Source of the DNA: CAYUWM01 sp964448395
Lineage (GTDB): Bacteria; Chloroflexota; Dehalococcoidia; E44-bin15
Direction of reading: 5' to 3'
Length of the DNA stretch: 12,779 nucleotides
Assembly: GCA_964448395.1 (NCBI GenBank)
Contig: CAYUWM010000049.1
Span: forward strand, 1 to 12,779
The first letter of the stretch is position 1, and every line of letters begins with the position of its first letter. A program made the translations under genes and the position numbers. This document shows, piece by piece, positions 1 through 5,368 of the stretch. A model generated the notes under the pieces. That model was given only the letters and a program-made list of their open reading frames with translations. It searched no databases and had not been told where the DNA came from.

Positions 1-50
1 ACCTGCATTCTCGGACGCACGGCATCCACTTTATATGCAGGGCGAGCCAT
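1..50 (-). CDS. 5' end of a downstream gene (partial, unknown)
   Basis: On the minus strand an ATG at base 50 opens a frame that stays open to the window edge and reads MARPAYKVDAVRPRMQ. It begins only 8 bases after the stop codon of the zinc-ribbon gene, which fits the next gene of the same transcription unit. No strong ribosome binding site is visible, so it may depend on translational coupling. Sixteen residues are too few to assign a family. Confidence 0.45.
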   Translation of the reverse strand, partial: MARPAYKVDAVRPRMQ

Positions 51-58
51 AATCGGGG

Positions 59-664
59 TTATAGCTTCAATGTCTCTTGGTATGGATAAGGCTCAGTCTC
101 CGTTGCCTCTATGCGGCCGGGGTTATCCCCCCAGCCGTAGGCGCAGAAAAAGCAGTCCTTGAACACGCCTTTGTCACCAGCCTGAAAACGCTCGACCAGT
201 TTGCGCCAGCCTGGGCAGTATTTCCCGTTGACCCTCACTCGATCCTCTTTCGCCCTGCACTCAAGGCGCAGGTATACCGCCTTGCCTTCACCGCCAGGCG
301 TCCATCCCCTCTCCCGACTGGCCCCTGATACCGACGGTGTATAGGGCCTGTTCGGGCATGAGTGATACTCCATCTGGCTGAGGCGGATGTACCCGCAGTA
401 AGGGCAGCGGAGGATCTCCCGCACTTCGACCTCGCCTTCCCCGCACAGCGCACAGGCGCTATCGGTGATAAGCTCCAGCTTCCCGTCACCGCACGCAGGG
501 CATACGTCGGGTATCTCCCCGCCGTACCACGAAAGCGTTGCGCCTTCACCGCATTCGGGACAGCCGAAGGCAGGCTCGATCGGAGGGTCGATGGCTCGGC
601 AAGCGAGGCATACCAGCTTGCGCTCGCTGTCGAGGCTGAGCTGTCTGGACTCCCATGAATACAC
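59..664 (-). CDS. Multi-zinc-ribbon protein, 201 aa, function unknown
   Basis: I do not recognise a named family. The protein has 14 cysteines. CxxC pairs lie at residues 19/22, 35/38, 55/58, 71/74, 87/90 and 171/174, with further cysteines at 103, 136 and 150. The first four pairs are spaced as two consecutive four-cysteine zinc ribbons; C87/C90 with H101/C103 could form a third, and C150 with C171/C174 a further site. Residues 105-130 are a glycine/serine-rich linker. Such proteins typically bind nucleic acid or serve as scaffolds in phage and plasmid transcription modules; here that is inference from the neighbours (clamp homologue and sigma-like protein upstream). The start is a GTG preceded by a strong G-rich ribosome binding site (AAGGGGGGTGAG, 3 bases before GTG). 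A terminator-like hairpin in its leader suggests controlled expression. Confidence 0.72.
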   Translation of the reverse strand: MYSWESRQLSLDSERKLVCLACRAIDPPIEPAFGCPECGEGATLSWYGGEIPDVCPACGDGKLELITDSACALCGEGEVEVREILRCPYCGYIRLSQMEYHSCPNRPYTPSVSGASRERGWTPGGEGKAVYLRLECRAKEDRVRVNGKYCPGWRKLVERFQAGDKGVFKDCFFCAYGWGDNPGRIEATETEPYPYQETLKL

Positions 665-679
665 AGTCTCACCCCCCTT

Positions 680-733
680 CTATTCAGTTTTGGCAAAAAG
701 AGAGGGGCTATGCACCCCACGCATGGGGAACAT
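680..733 (-). CDS. Possible 17-codon leader peptide before the zinc-ribbon gene
   Basis: An ATG at 733 follows a G-rich ribosome binding site (GAGGGGGG, two bases before ATG) and encodes MFPMRGVHSPSLFAKTE, ending in TAG at 680. The stop is directly followed by the ribosome binding site of the zinc-ribbon gene. Most of the frame lies inside the hairpin at 700-745, and one arm of that hairpin covers the leader's own ribosome binding site. It could be a regulatory leader peptide. A chance frame is equally possible at this length. Confidence 0.3.
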   Translation of the reverse strand: MFPMRGVHSPSLFAKTE

Positions 734-745
734 AACCCCCCTCTC
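694..745 (-). terminator. Long interrupted hairpin with T-run in zinc-ribbon gene leader
   Basis: GAGAGGGG at 700-707 pairs with CCCCTCTC at 738-745. Inside it TATG (709-712) pairs with CATA (731-734) and CCCC (715-718) with GGGG (725-728), leaving a six-base loop. Read on the minus strand the hairpin is followed by TTTTT and then GCC. It may be a second terminator for the clamp gene or an attenuator for the zinc-ribbon gene that starts 36 bases further on. Confidence 0.55.
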
Positions 746-746
746 G

Positions 747-777
747 AAAAAAGCAAAAAAGCGGGGTATCCCCGCTT
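747..777 (-). terminator. Rho-independent terminator after the clamp gene
   Basis: A perfect 8-bp stem, AAGCGGGG (759-766) and CCCCGCTT (770-777) with a three-base loop, is followed on the minus strand by a T-rich tract (TTTT, GC, TTTTTT). It lies 41 bases after the stop codon of the clamp gene and is a textbook intrinsic terminator. Genes further left on the same strand would need read-through. Confidence 0.82.
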
Positions 778-817
778 CTTTGCGTGGCTCTCTGTTGGGC
801 TTACGCTCTTATTGGCT

Positions 818-2017
818 TTATACTGCTACAGGCTCTTTGGCCTTGTGCTTCCGCTTGGGCTTCTCGGCTGGGGCTTCCGCCTCAACCTCGGCTTGTGGCT
901 CGGTCTCGGTTTGCGCCTCGGCTTCGCTGGCTACCGCTTCCGCCTCGGTCTCGACCTTCGACCTCGAAGGTAGCACCACTGGCATTACGGCAAGGCGGTA
1001 GCCGTCAACGGCGAACACTATCGGCGCTTTGCTATCTCTCACCTTGACTTCCGCCATGCCCCCCAGCGCCTTCAGCGCTTGGGTGAGGTATGCACCGCTT
1101 ATGGCGGTCTCGATTTCCCCTTCGGCCTCGGCCTCGACTTGGGCGCTCCCCATATCATCGGTGGCGGATAGCACCAGCGAACCCTCTTTCATGGCGAGGG
1201 TTATCGCCGACATTCCGTCTAGCGATAGGGCGCTCAAGCTCATTCCCGCCCTCATCATCTCCCTTGTGTCGAACCGAGCAACCGCCGCAAACTCGGTGGG
1301 GATAATCTCTTGGTAGTTGGGAAAACTCCCGCTTTCGCTTCCCCACTTGTAGCGGATGGCCTCGGTCTCGATGATAAGGTTGCTGTGGGCGTTGCCGTTG
1401 GCCTCGAAGGATAGCCTTACCCTGTGCGCCTTCTTAAGCGCCGAGGCCAGCCCCTTAAGCTCATCGGCGGGGATAAGCGCTTCCGCTTCCCCATCCTCGA
1501 AGTCAAGGGTTACCTCGGCAAGGCGGTAGCCGTCGGCGGTGGTAAGGGTCAGCTTCCCGTCGGCTTGGGCGAATCGGACGCAATTGAGAACGGGTCTCTC
1601 ATCCTTCTTGCCCGTTGCAAACGGGATAACCCTCGACAGCGCCTCGGCTAGCTCCATTGCGCCGAGGTTGGGAATCACCGAGCCGTTGGGCGATACTCGA
1701 ACCTCGCATATATCGCCCAGCCTTTCCTTATCGGCAATCCAAGCTCCATCGAGGATATGGCTTGTATTCCTTCCGCATACCACCTTGAGGCATTTTGCGG
1801 TGGCCTGCGCTTCGCTAGCACCACCGTTGGGGGTTACCTTGACAACGTTCGAACCGCCCAAAGCCTGTAGATAGTTGAGAAGGCCTTTGCGCCCAAGCTC
1901 GATTTCGCCTATGCGAGCTTTGGGCGCTTGCGCCCTCGATAAGGCGCTCACAAGCCGTTCCCTGTGGCATACAAAGCCTTCGCCAGAGCGTTTGCCCTCA
2001 ATATTCAGTTGTTCCAA
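818..2017 (-). CDS. DNA polymerase III beta-clamp (DnaN-like) homologue, element-encoded
   Basis: This is a sliding-clamp homologue of 399 aa. Family hallmarks are the FPNYQEIIP segment at residues 232-240, matching the conserved end of clamp domain II, and the ADGYRLA (161-167) and VDGYRLAVMPVVLP (337-350) strands; the latter matches the conserved clamp C-terminus. Domain II spans about 114-240 and domain III about 241-350, both complete. Domain I (about 10-113) keeps the first helix (LVSALSRAQ) but seems to lack roughly 35-40 residues that normally follow it. Residues 351-399 form an extra tail: Glu/Ala-rich, then basic (KPKRKHKAK). The start is TTG with the ribosome binding site AAGGGGG five bases upstream; no better ATG is near. 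It probably acts as a processivity factor or polymerase tether for element replication, or as a decoy for host clamp partners; this is inference. It is not the chromosomal dnaN by context. Confidence 0.8.
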   Translation of the reverse strand: MEQLNIEGKRSGEGFVCHRERLVSALSRAQAPKARIGEIELGRKGLLNYLQALGGSNVVKVTPNGGASEAQATAKCLKVVCGRNTSHILDGAWIADKERLGDICEVRVSPNGSVIPNLGAMELAEALSRVIPFATGKKDERPVLNCVRFAQADGKLTLTTADGYRLAEVTLDFEDGEAEALIPADELKGLASALKKAHRVRLSFEANGNAHSNLIIETEAIRYKWGSESGSFPNYQEIIPTEFAAVARFDTREMMRAGMSLSALSLDGMSAITLAMKEGSLVLSATDDMGSAQVEAEAEGEIETAISGAYLTQALKALGGMAEVKVRDSKAPIVFAVDGYRLAVMPVVLPSRSKVETEAEAVASEAEAQTETEPQAEVEAEAPAEKPKRKHKAKEPVAV

Positions 2018-2042
2018 TCTATCCCCCTTAAGAAGTCAAGAC

Positions 2043-2113
2043 GGCGGGCAATTCCGCCTTGCTCCCGCAGTAGTAAGCGCCAGATACGCTGCGCTTCGCT
2101 AGCCGTAAACGGC
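2043..2113 (-). repeat. Short hairpins in the clamp gene leader
   Basis: The 125-base gap between the sigma-like gene and the clamp gene holds three short perfect inverted repeats. They are GGCGG/CCGCC (2043-2047, 2054-2058), AGCGC/GCGCT (2076-2080, 2091-2095) and GCCG/CGGC (2102-2105, 2110-2113). They have no T-tracts, so they are not obvious terminators. They may structure the 5' leader of the clamp mRNA. I see no convincing promoter here, although an AT-rich stretch lies near 2120-2130. Confidence 0.35.
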
Positions 2114-2142
2114 GCTCCCACTTATATAATGTATTTGGGGGG

Positions 2143-2610
2143 TCAAAACGTCGGAAAATTTGCTAACGTTTTTTGTTCTCGCTTGCGCCAGTAGCAAAGA
2201 TAGTCTCTATCAATACGTTCGAGGGGTATTCCGCTAACCCGCTTGTTGGCTATCTGTATCAGCCTCTTGGGGCAACCGAGTAGCCACGTCCGAGCGTCAA
2301 CCCAAGATTCCAAGTCTAAGGCGCTATCATCGGCAATGGTATCCATCAGTTCCATGCTGTCGCCGTCGCCTATGTCCGTATTGAGGCTTATCACCTTGCC
2401 GTTGCGCTTCTCGGCGTGCCAGTATTCCATCACCACGTAGCTGGCTACCCGTATCATAGCGCCGATGGTAAACGGCTTGTGGCCGTTGTTGCTGGCTACC
2501 TCGGCAAGCCTCAAGATGATGTTATGCCTCAAATCATCCCTATCCTCGAACCTCGCCTTGTATTGAAATCTTTCGGCAATCTCGCTATACTTCTCCCAGT
2601 CTAGGTTCAT
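2143..2610 (-). CDS. Sigma-70-like protein, region 2 type (155 aa)
   Basis: Residues 24-40 (DDLRHNIILRLAE) resemble the helix of sigma region 2 that usually reads like EDLVQETFLRL. Residues 52-70 (MIRVASYVVMEYWHAEKRN) resemble region 2.3-2.4, where a helix ends in a basic patch. A linker with SLNT and ELMDTIADD follows, as in short sigma factors of phages and mobile elements. The C-terminal 114-150 segment (PKRLIQIANKRVSG to WRKREQKTL) sits where region 4 would be but is too short for a standard helix-turn-helix. The likely role is promoter recognition or anti-host transcription control in the element; this is inferred from fold-like similarity only. The ATG start has a good ribosome binding site (AAGGA, six bases upstream). 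It is the first gene of the minus-strand series sigma-like, clamp, zinc-ribbon. A plus-strand terminator hairpin lies in its leader. Confidence 0.55.
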   Translation of the reverse strand: MNLDWEKYSEIAERFQYKARFEDRDDLRHNIILRLAEVASNNGHKPFTIGAMIRVASYVVMEYWHAEKRNGKVISLNTDIGDGDSMELMDTIADDSALDLESWVDARTWLLGCPKRLIQIANKRVSGIPLERIDRDYLCYWRKREQKTLANFPTF

Positions 2611-2640
2611 GCTTGTTCCTTTCGGGGCAAGGCTAGACTT

Positions 2641-2671
2641 CCCCAGCTAGCCCAACTGGCTGGGGATTTTT
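2641..2671 (+). terminator. Plus-strand intrinsic terminator with no plus gene before it
   Basis: A 10-bp stem with one G-T pair, CCCCAGCTAG (2641-2650) and CTGGCTGGGG (2656-2665), encloses a five-base loop and is followed by ATTTTTATT. On the plus strand this is a strong intrinsic terminator. On the minus strand there is no T-tract. No plus-strand gene ends near it. It may stop antisense transcription into the intergenic region, or end an unseen small RNA. Confidence 0.68.
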
Positions 2672-2727
2672 ATTAGCCTCGCCCAAATAAGGGCAAGCGC
2701 TCTGGTGAAAGCTCCATTATTCAATTG

Positions 2728-2779
2728 TTAAGGTGCAATGCAATTTATCCACTATCAGCATTGCACAAAATGTCCTTAA
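2728..2779. repeat. Inverted repeat pair upstream of the sigma-like gene
   Basis: A perfect 9-bp inverted repeat, GTGCAATGC (2733-2741) and GCATTGCAC (2758-2766), has a 16-base AT-rich loop. It is framed by a second repeat, TTAAGG (2728-2733) and CCTTAA (2774-2779). There is no gene here. The arrangement suits a protein-binding site, an origin or an RNA structure. It belongs to the 320-base gene-free stretch 2611-2930, in which I see no reliable coding frame and no clear promoter. Confidence 0.6.
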
Positions 2780-2802
2780 GTTCACGAACGAAATGAACCT
2801 AT

Positions 2803-2877
2803 ATTTACGTGATATGGGCAAAAACCGCCCGTTTGGAGAGTGAACAATTTGCAGTCGAGATTGTTCGATACGTAAAT
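2803..2877. repeat. Nested inverted repeats forming a three-way-junction-like fold
   Basis: The outer arms ATTTACGT (2803-2810) and ACGTAAAT (2870-2877) are perfectly complementary. They enclose two further hairpins: ATGGGC/GCCCGT (2814-2819, 2827-2832, one G-T pair) and GAACAAT/ATTGTTC (2842-2848, 2860-2866). Copies of GAAC or GTTC also occur at 2780, 2786 and 2795. This density is far above chance for 75 bases. It could be a replication origin, a recombination site or a structured RNA. Confidence 0.6.
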
Positions 2878-2930
2878 TTCGACGGGAAAGGGCTTCAGTG
2901 CTTCCGTGTGAGGTTAGTTACCAGCAAGCG

Positions 2931-3443
2931 CTACCTGCTGCCGTAGAGGGCGGCGTGGGGGTTTCTCCAGGCGTTTTCAGGGGCTTCCCTGCCCTTCTGC
3001 GTCAGCCTGAAGTACTTTCGGGAGTTGCCGGCAGGGTAGTGGTCTTGGAAGGCGGACGGCTCCTCCCTGCCGGTGAACTCCACCCAGCCCAGCCTCTGGA
3101 GGGTGGAGAAGTAGACCACGAAGGAGTGATAGTTGCAACCACAAGTCTTGTAGGGGAGGTGCTCAAGGTAACGCTCAGTCAGTCTCTCTATGCTTTCTGG
3201 ACTTATGGGGCGATTCTCTTTCCTCGCCCGCCTCTCCTCTTCCTTGGTAGCATCATTCAGTGCTATTTCCCGCATCAGGGCGTTTTTGTATTGATAGAAG
3301 ATATCAGACTGTGGGGCACCCATTTTTGGATCTATTTGTGGGGAGTGGTATGGCCCATTTCCCAGCAGGTACTCCCGTATGAACCACCCGCAGCCGAAGG
3401 AGCGCATGAAGCCGCCCCTCTTTGGTCTTAGCAGCTCAACCAC
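2931..3443 (-). CDS. Winged-helix-like small protein, overlaps recombinase gene
   Basis: I read 170 aa from a GTG at 3443. Its first 8 bases (GTGGTTGA) overlap the stop of the recombinase gene, and a purine-rich GGAGGGAGAGG lies just upstream as ribosome binding site. An upstream ATG at 3488 is possible but has no such site and would add 15 mostly basic residues. Residues 107-125 (SFVVYFSTLQRLGWVEFTG) and 142-153 (RKYFRLTQKGRE) match the recognition helix and wing pattern of winged-helix DNA-binding proteins. Residues 65-95 are charged and probably helical. It is probably a regulator or accessory DNA-binding partner of the recombinase, translated by coupling with it. No named family is recognised. 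Confidence 0.62.
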   Translation of the reverse strand: MVELLRPKRGGFMRSFGCGWFIREYLLGNGPYHSPQIDPKMGAPQSDIFYQYKNALMREIALNDATKEEERRARKENRPISPESIERLTERYLEHLPYKTCGCNYHSFVVYFSTLQRLGWVEFTGREEPSAFQDHYPAGNSRKYFRLTQKGREAPENAWRNPHAALYGSR

Positions 3444-4149
3444 TATCCTCTCCCTCCTCCTTTTCCTCCTCTTCCCAGAGCTTTCCATACCACTGGCGGT
3501 GCTCCTCGCTGGCGATCTTCCTGTATTTCGCCGTTGTATTGAAGTTAGCGTGACCCAGGTGATCCTGGAGCATTATGAGTCCGTCCCCGGAGTCATCCTT
3601 CTGGATCGCGTTGATGGCAAAGAAATCCCTTAGACGATGGGGCGAAATGCCACGCTTCTTCCCCGTAGCGGGATTAATCAGGTCGGGAAGGCCGGCGCGT
3701 TTGCCGCAATCTTTCACTATCTTGTAGGCGTTGCCCCTCTCAAAGCCGAAGACCATGAGCTTGTCGTCTTTCAGTACAGGGCCCCCCTTCTTAATGAAAT
3801 GCTCTAACATGTCGATGGTCTCTCCATCCACGGGCAGCGTCCTCATCTTACGGGACTGCTGCGCTTTATTGACCACCTGCTCCACCTTTGTGCCGCAGCC
3901 CGGGCAGAAGATGTGTGCCTTCCCCAGCCGTGCATTGCACAGGGGACAGGAAGCTTTGATACGGGATTTGAGGTGCTGGATGGTAAGTGTACCGTTTTCT
4001 AGATCGACATCATCTACAGTCAATGCAGTCAGTTCTGATACTCTGCACCCGGTGCGTGAGAACATCCTTATCAACAGCTGGTCTCTTAGGTTGAGAGCAG
4101 CTTCCTCCATGAGTTTGATATCGGCCATCGTGAGGTACGTTTTATGCAT
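3436..4149 (-). CDS. Miniature tyrosine recombinase with inserted zinc ribbon
   Basis: This is a tyrosine recombinase catalytic domain of 237 aa. Catalytic residues visible are R36 (GCRVSEL), the HxxR pair H171/R174 (HRLRD), H200 (LGH) and the nucleophile Y209 (TAKYRKI). The N-terminal core-binding domain of integrases is missing; only about 15 residues precede the catalytic fold. A four-cysteine zinc ribbon (C68/C71 and C82/C85) is inserted in the beta-hairpin that carries the catalytic lysine, which is probably K61 or K99/K101. The tail is acidic (EEEEKEEGED). It presumably cuts and rejoins DNA at a specific site, perhaps using the ribbon or the coupled winged-helix protein in place of the lost DNA-binding domain. 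The start is the ATG at 4149; a second ATG at codon 8 is an alternative, and neither has a strong ribosome binding site. The KGG-motif gene lies 51 bases upstream on the same strand. Confidence 0.85.
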   Translation of the reverse strand: MHKTYLTMADIKLMEEAALNLRDQLLIRMFSRTGCRVSELTALTVDDVDLENGTLTIQHLKSRIKASCPLCNARLGKAHIFCPGCGTKVEQVVNKAQQSRKMRTLPVDGETIDMLEHFIKKGGPVLKDDKLMVFGFERGNAYKIVKDCGKRAGLPDLINPATGKKRGISPHRLRDFFAINAIQKDDSGDGLIMLQDHLGHANFNTTAKYRKIASEEHRQWYGKLWEEEEKEEGEDSG

Positions 4150-4200
4150 TGTGTTACTAACCTAAGGGATTTAAAATGGAATAGGGGAGGTAGGGATTAT

Positions 4201-4449
4201 TTAGGGGCGGGTTCGTCGCCTCCTTTTTTGTGATTTTCCTACCTCCCCGTCTTCACCCAAAGGGGGTTTTACCGGTCGCCCGCCCATTTTGCCCCATTCG
4301 CTAGCTTTACCAGGATACTTATCGCGCATTGCCTTTTGTCCCTTCTTGCCGATGTCGCTGAAGAAAGAGCGACCAAATTTGGCGCGAATTTTTAGTCCTC
4401 CGCGTCTGCCTGCCTCTTGAACTGTAACCACTCTATGTTCTGTTATCAT
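4201..4449 (-). CDS. KGG-motif small basic protein (82 aa)
   Basis: Residues 13-58 carry repeated glycine motifs: AGRRGGLK (13-20), DIGKKGQKAM (32-41) and EWGKMGGRPVK (51-61). They are separated by short aromatic segments (FGRSFF, DKYPG). This pattern matches the KGG/GsiB-like stress-protein repeat common in small proteins of mobile elements. The C-terminus is strongly basic (KRRRRTRP), which suggests nucleic-acid binding. I chose the ATG at 4449. The longer frame up to 4665 would overlap the divergent plus-strand gene, and its extra residues do not look like family sequence. No clear ribosome binding site is seen; the promoter-like sites lie so close that the mRNA may be almost leaderless. 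It probably shares a transcript with the recombinase downstream. The exact role of KGG proteins is not established. Confidence 0.65.
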   Translation of the reverse strand: MITEHRVVTVQEAGRRGGLKIRAKFGRSFFSDIGKKGQKAMRDKYPGKASEWGKMGGRPVKPPLGEDGEVGKSQKRRRRTRP

Positions 4450-4458
4450 GAGTATGGA

Positions 4459-4487
4459 TTTATAGAACCTTGATTGTATGTTGTCTC
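4459..4487 (-). promoter_or_regulatory. Possible promoter of the KGG-recombinase genes
   Basis: On the minus strand GAGACA (4482-4487) and TATAAA (4459-4464) are separated by 17 bases. The -35 match is partial. Transcription would begin within a few bases of the ATG at 4449. Confidence 0.3.
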
Positions 4488-4499
4488 CCCTGTAAAATT

Positions 4500-4527
4500 T
4501 TGAGGCATATATTTGTGCGAGTATAGT
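4500..4527 (+). promoter_or_regulatory. Possible promoter of the plus-strand orphan gene
   Basis: TTGAGG (4500-4505) and TATAGT (4522-4527) are separated by 16 bases and lie 57 bases before the TTG start at 4585. It is divergent from the KGG promoter candidate. Confidence 0.4.
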
Positions 4528-4584
4528 GAGCAAAAATGAACAAGAATATTGGGCTGCAATCCAATTTTCGATTGAGGTAAAAAG

Positions 4585-5334
4585 TTGATTCAGCCAAAGA
4601 GTCTCGAAGTTGCTCTTCATAATTGGGAGCCTTGGATTAAGTCGATTGATGACGCCCGGGCACAAAAACAGTCTTTGGGAAATGATGTGGATAAATGGTG
4701 GCTACACGCAAAAAAAGCTTTGCGAGCTATGCGATTGCCTGGGAAGCCGATTATGTGTATTTACTTCATTAGCTGTGTGCATTCTGAGTATAAGCGCGGT
4801 AAGGCATATATCTTCAATGACATCATTGTTCCAGATCTTCTGCGGGATAGATTTTTCGATGTATTAAAGAGCTGGGGGGAACATGATGAAGTTATAGCTA
4901 ACTTGGCGAATGCTCGAATAAAACCTTTTCCAGCACGAGTCTATAATAGATCAGATATCCAGAGGCTTCTTGATATTGAAGAGGGGTATAGCCGATCATT
5001 GCGAGTAACATTGGTACTTGTCCCCCCTGATAAACGGGAATCATACACATCACCTCCTCCAGAGTCTCCAAATGAATGCATTCGAAGGGAATATTCTCCA
5101 AGATTCATTCTACTAGCACTAGACCACCCTATTTACAAGATAGGAGGGAAGGTGAAGAGAAGGATGGACGCAGATCTAGCTCTGGCCTGTGCTAAAATGA
5201 AAGACGATGGATATACCTACAAACAGATAGGGGAGAAATATGGCTGGCCACTGCAAGAAGATAGTTATGGCAAACTCACACGCTGCTCAAGGGCGCAGCG
5301 ATATGTCCGGCGTGGTAGAGAACTTCGAGAATAG
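4585..5334 (+). CDS. Hypothetical protein with C-terminal HTH-like segment (249 aa)
   Basis: This is the only plus-strand gene of the left region, and it lies in noticeably AT-richer DNA than its neighbours. I do not recognise a family. It starts at TTG with the ribosome binding site GAGGT six bases upstream. Residues 34-50 form a charged, Trp-containing helix. Residues 55-66 and 139-147 are hydrophobic strands, so residues 1-180 could be a mixed alpha/beta domain. A Pro/Ser-rich loop lies at 152-163. Residues 195-248 (DADLALACAKMKDDGYTYKQIGEKYGW, then Ser, Arg and Tyr-rich helix ending YVRRGREL) resemble a helix-turn-helix of the type seen at the end of resolvase-like or phage proteins. It may be a DNA-binding accessory, defence or regulatory protein. 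There is no signal peptide and no membrane segment. It converges with the integrase gene, with two weak hairpins (around 5337-5352 and 5363-5381) between or at the stops. Confidence 0.6.
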   Translation: MIQPKSLEVALHNWEPWIKSIDDARAQKQSLGNDVDKWWLHAKKALRAMRLPGKPIMCIYFISCVHSEYKRGKAYIFNDIIVPDLLRDRFFDVLKSWGEHDEVIANLANARIKPFPARVYNRSDIQRLLDIEEGYSRSLRVTLVLVPPDKRESYTSPPPESPNECIRREYSPRFILLALDHPIYKIGGKVKRRMDADLALACAKMKDDGYTYKQIGEKYGWPLQEDSYGKLTRCSRAQRYVRRGRELRE

Positions 5335-5368
5335 TTCTTGTCTACACAAGAGCAGGATTCTATTGATT

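Noticed and set aside
820..970. Low-complexity GCCTCGGC-like repeats at the 3' end of the clamp gene
   Set aside because: They encode the Glu/Ala-rich tail of the clamp protein; not a separate repeat array or CRISPR.
1806..2103. 14-base direct repeat TGCGCTTCGCTAGC at 1806-1819 and 2090-2103, with a shorter version at 4297-4305
   Set aside because: One copy is inside the clamp coding region and the others are at unrelated positions; no consistent spacing or context to support a site-specific function.
2898..3431. Long plus-strand open frame opposite the winged-helix gene
   Set aside because: No ribosome binding site, unnatural composition and full overlap with a better minus-strand gene; a shadow frame.
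4450..4665. N-terminal extension of the KGG protein to base 4665
   Set aside because: It would run through the promoter region and overlap the start of the plus-strand gene, which has a good ribosome binding site. The extra 72 residues show no family similarity.
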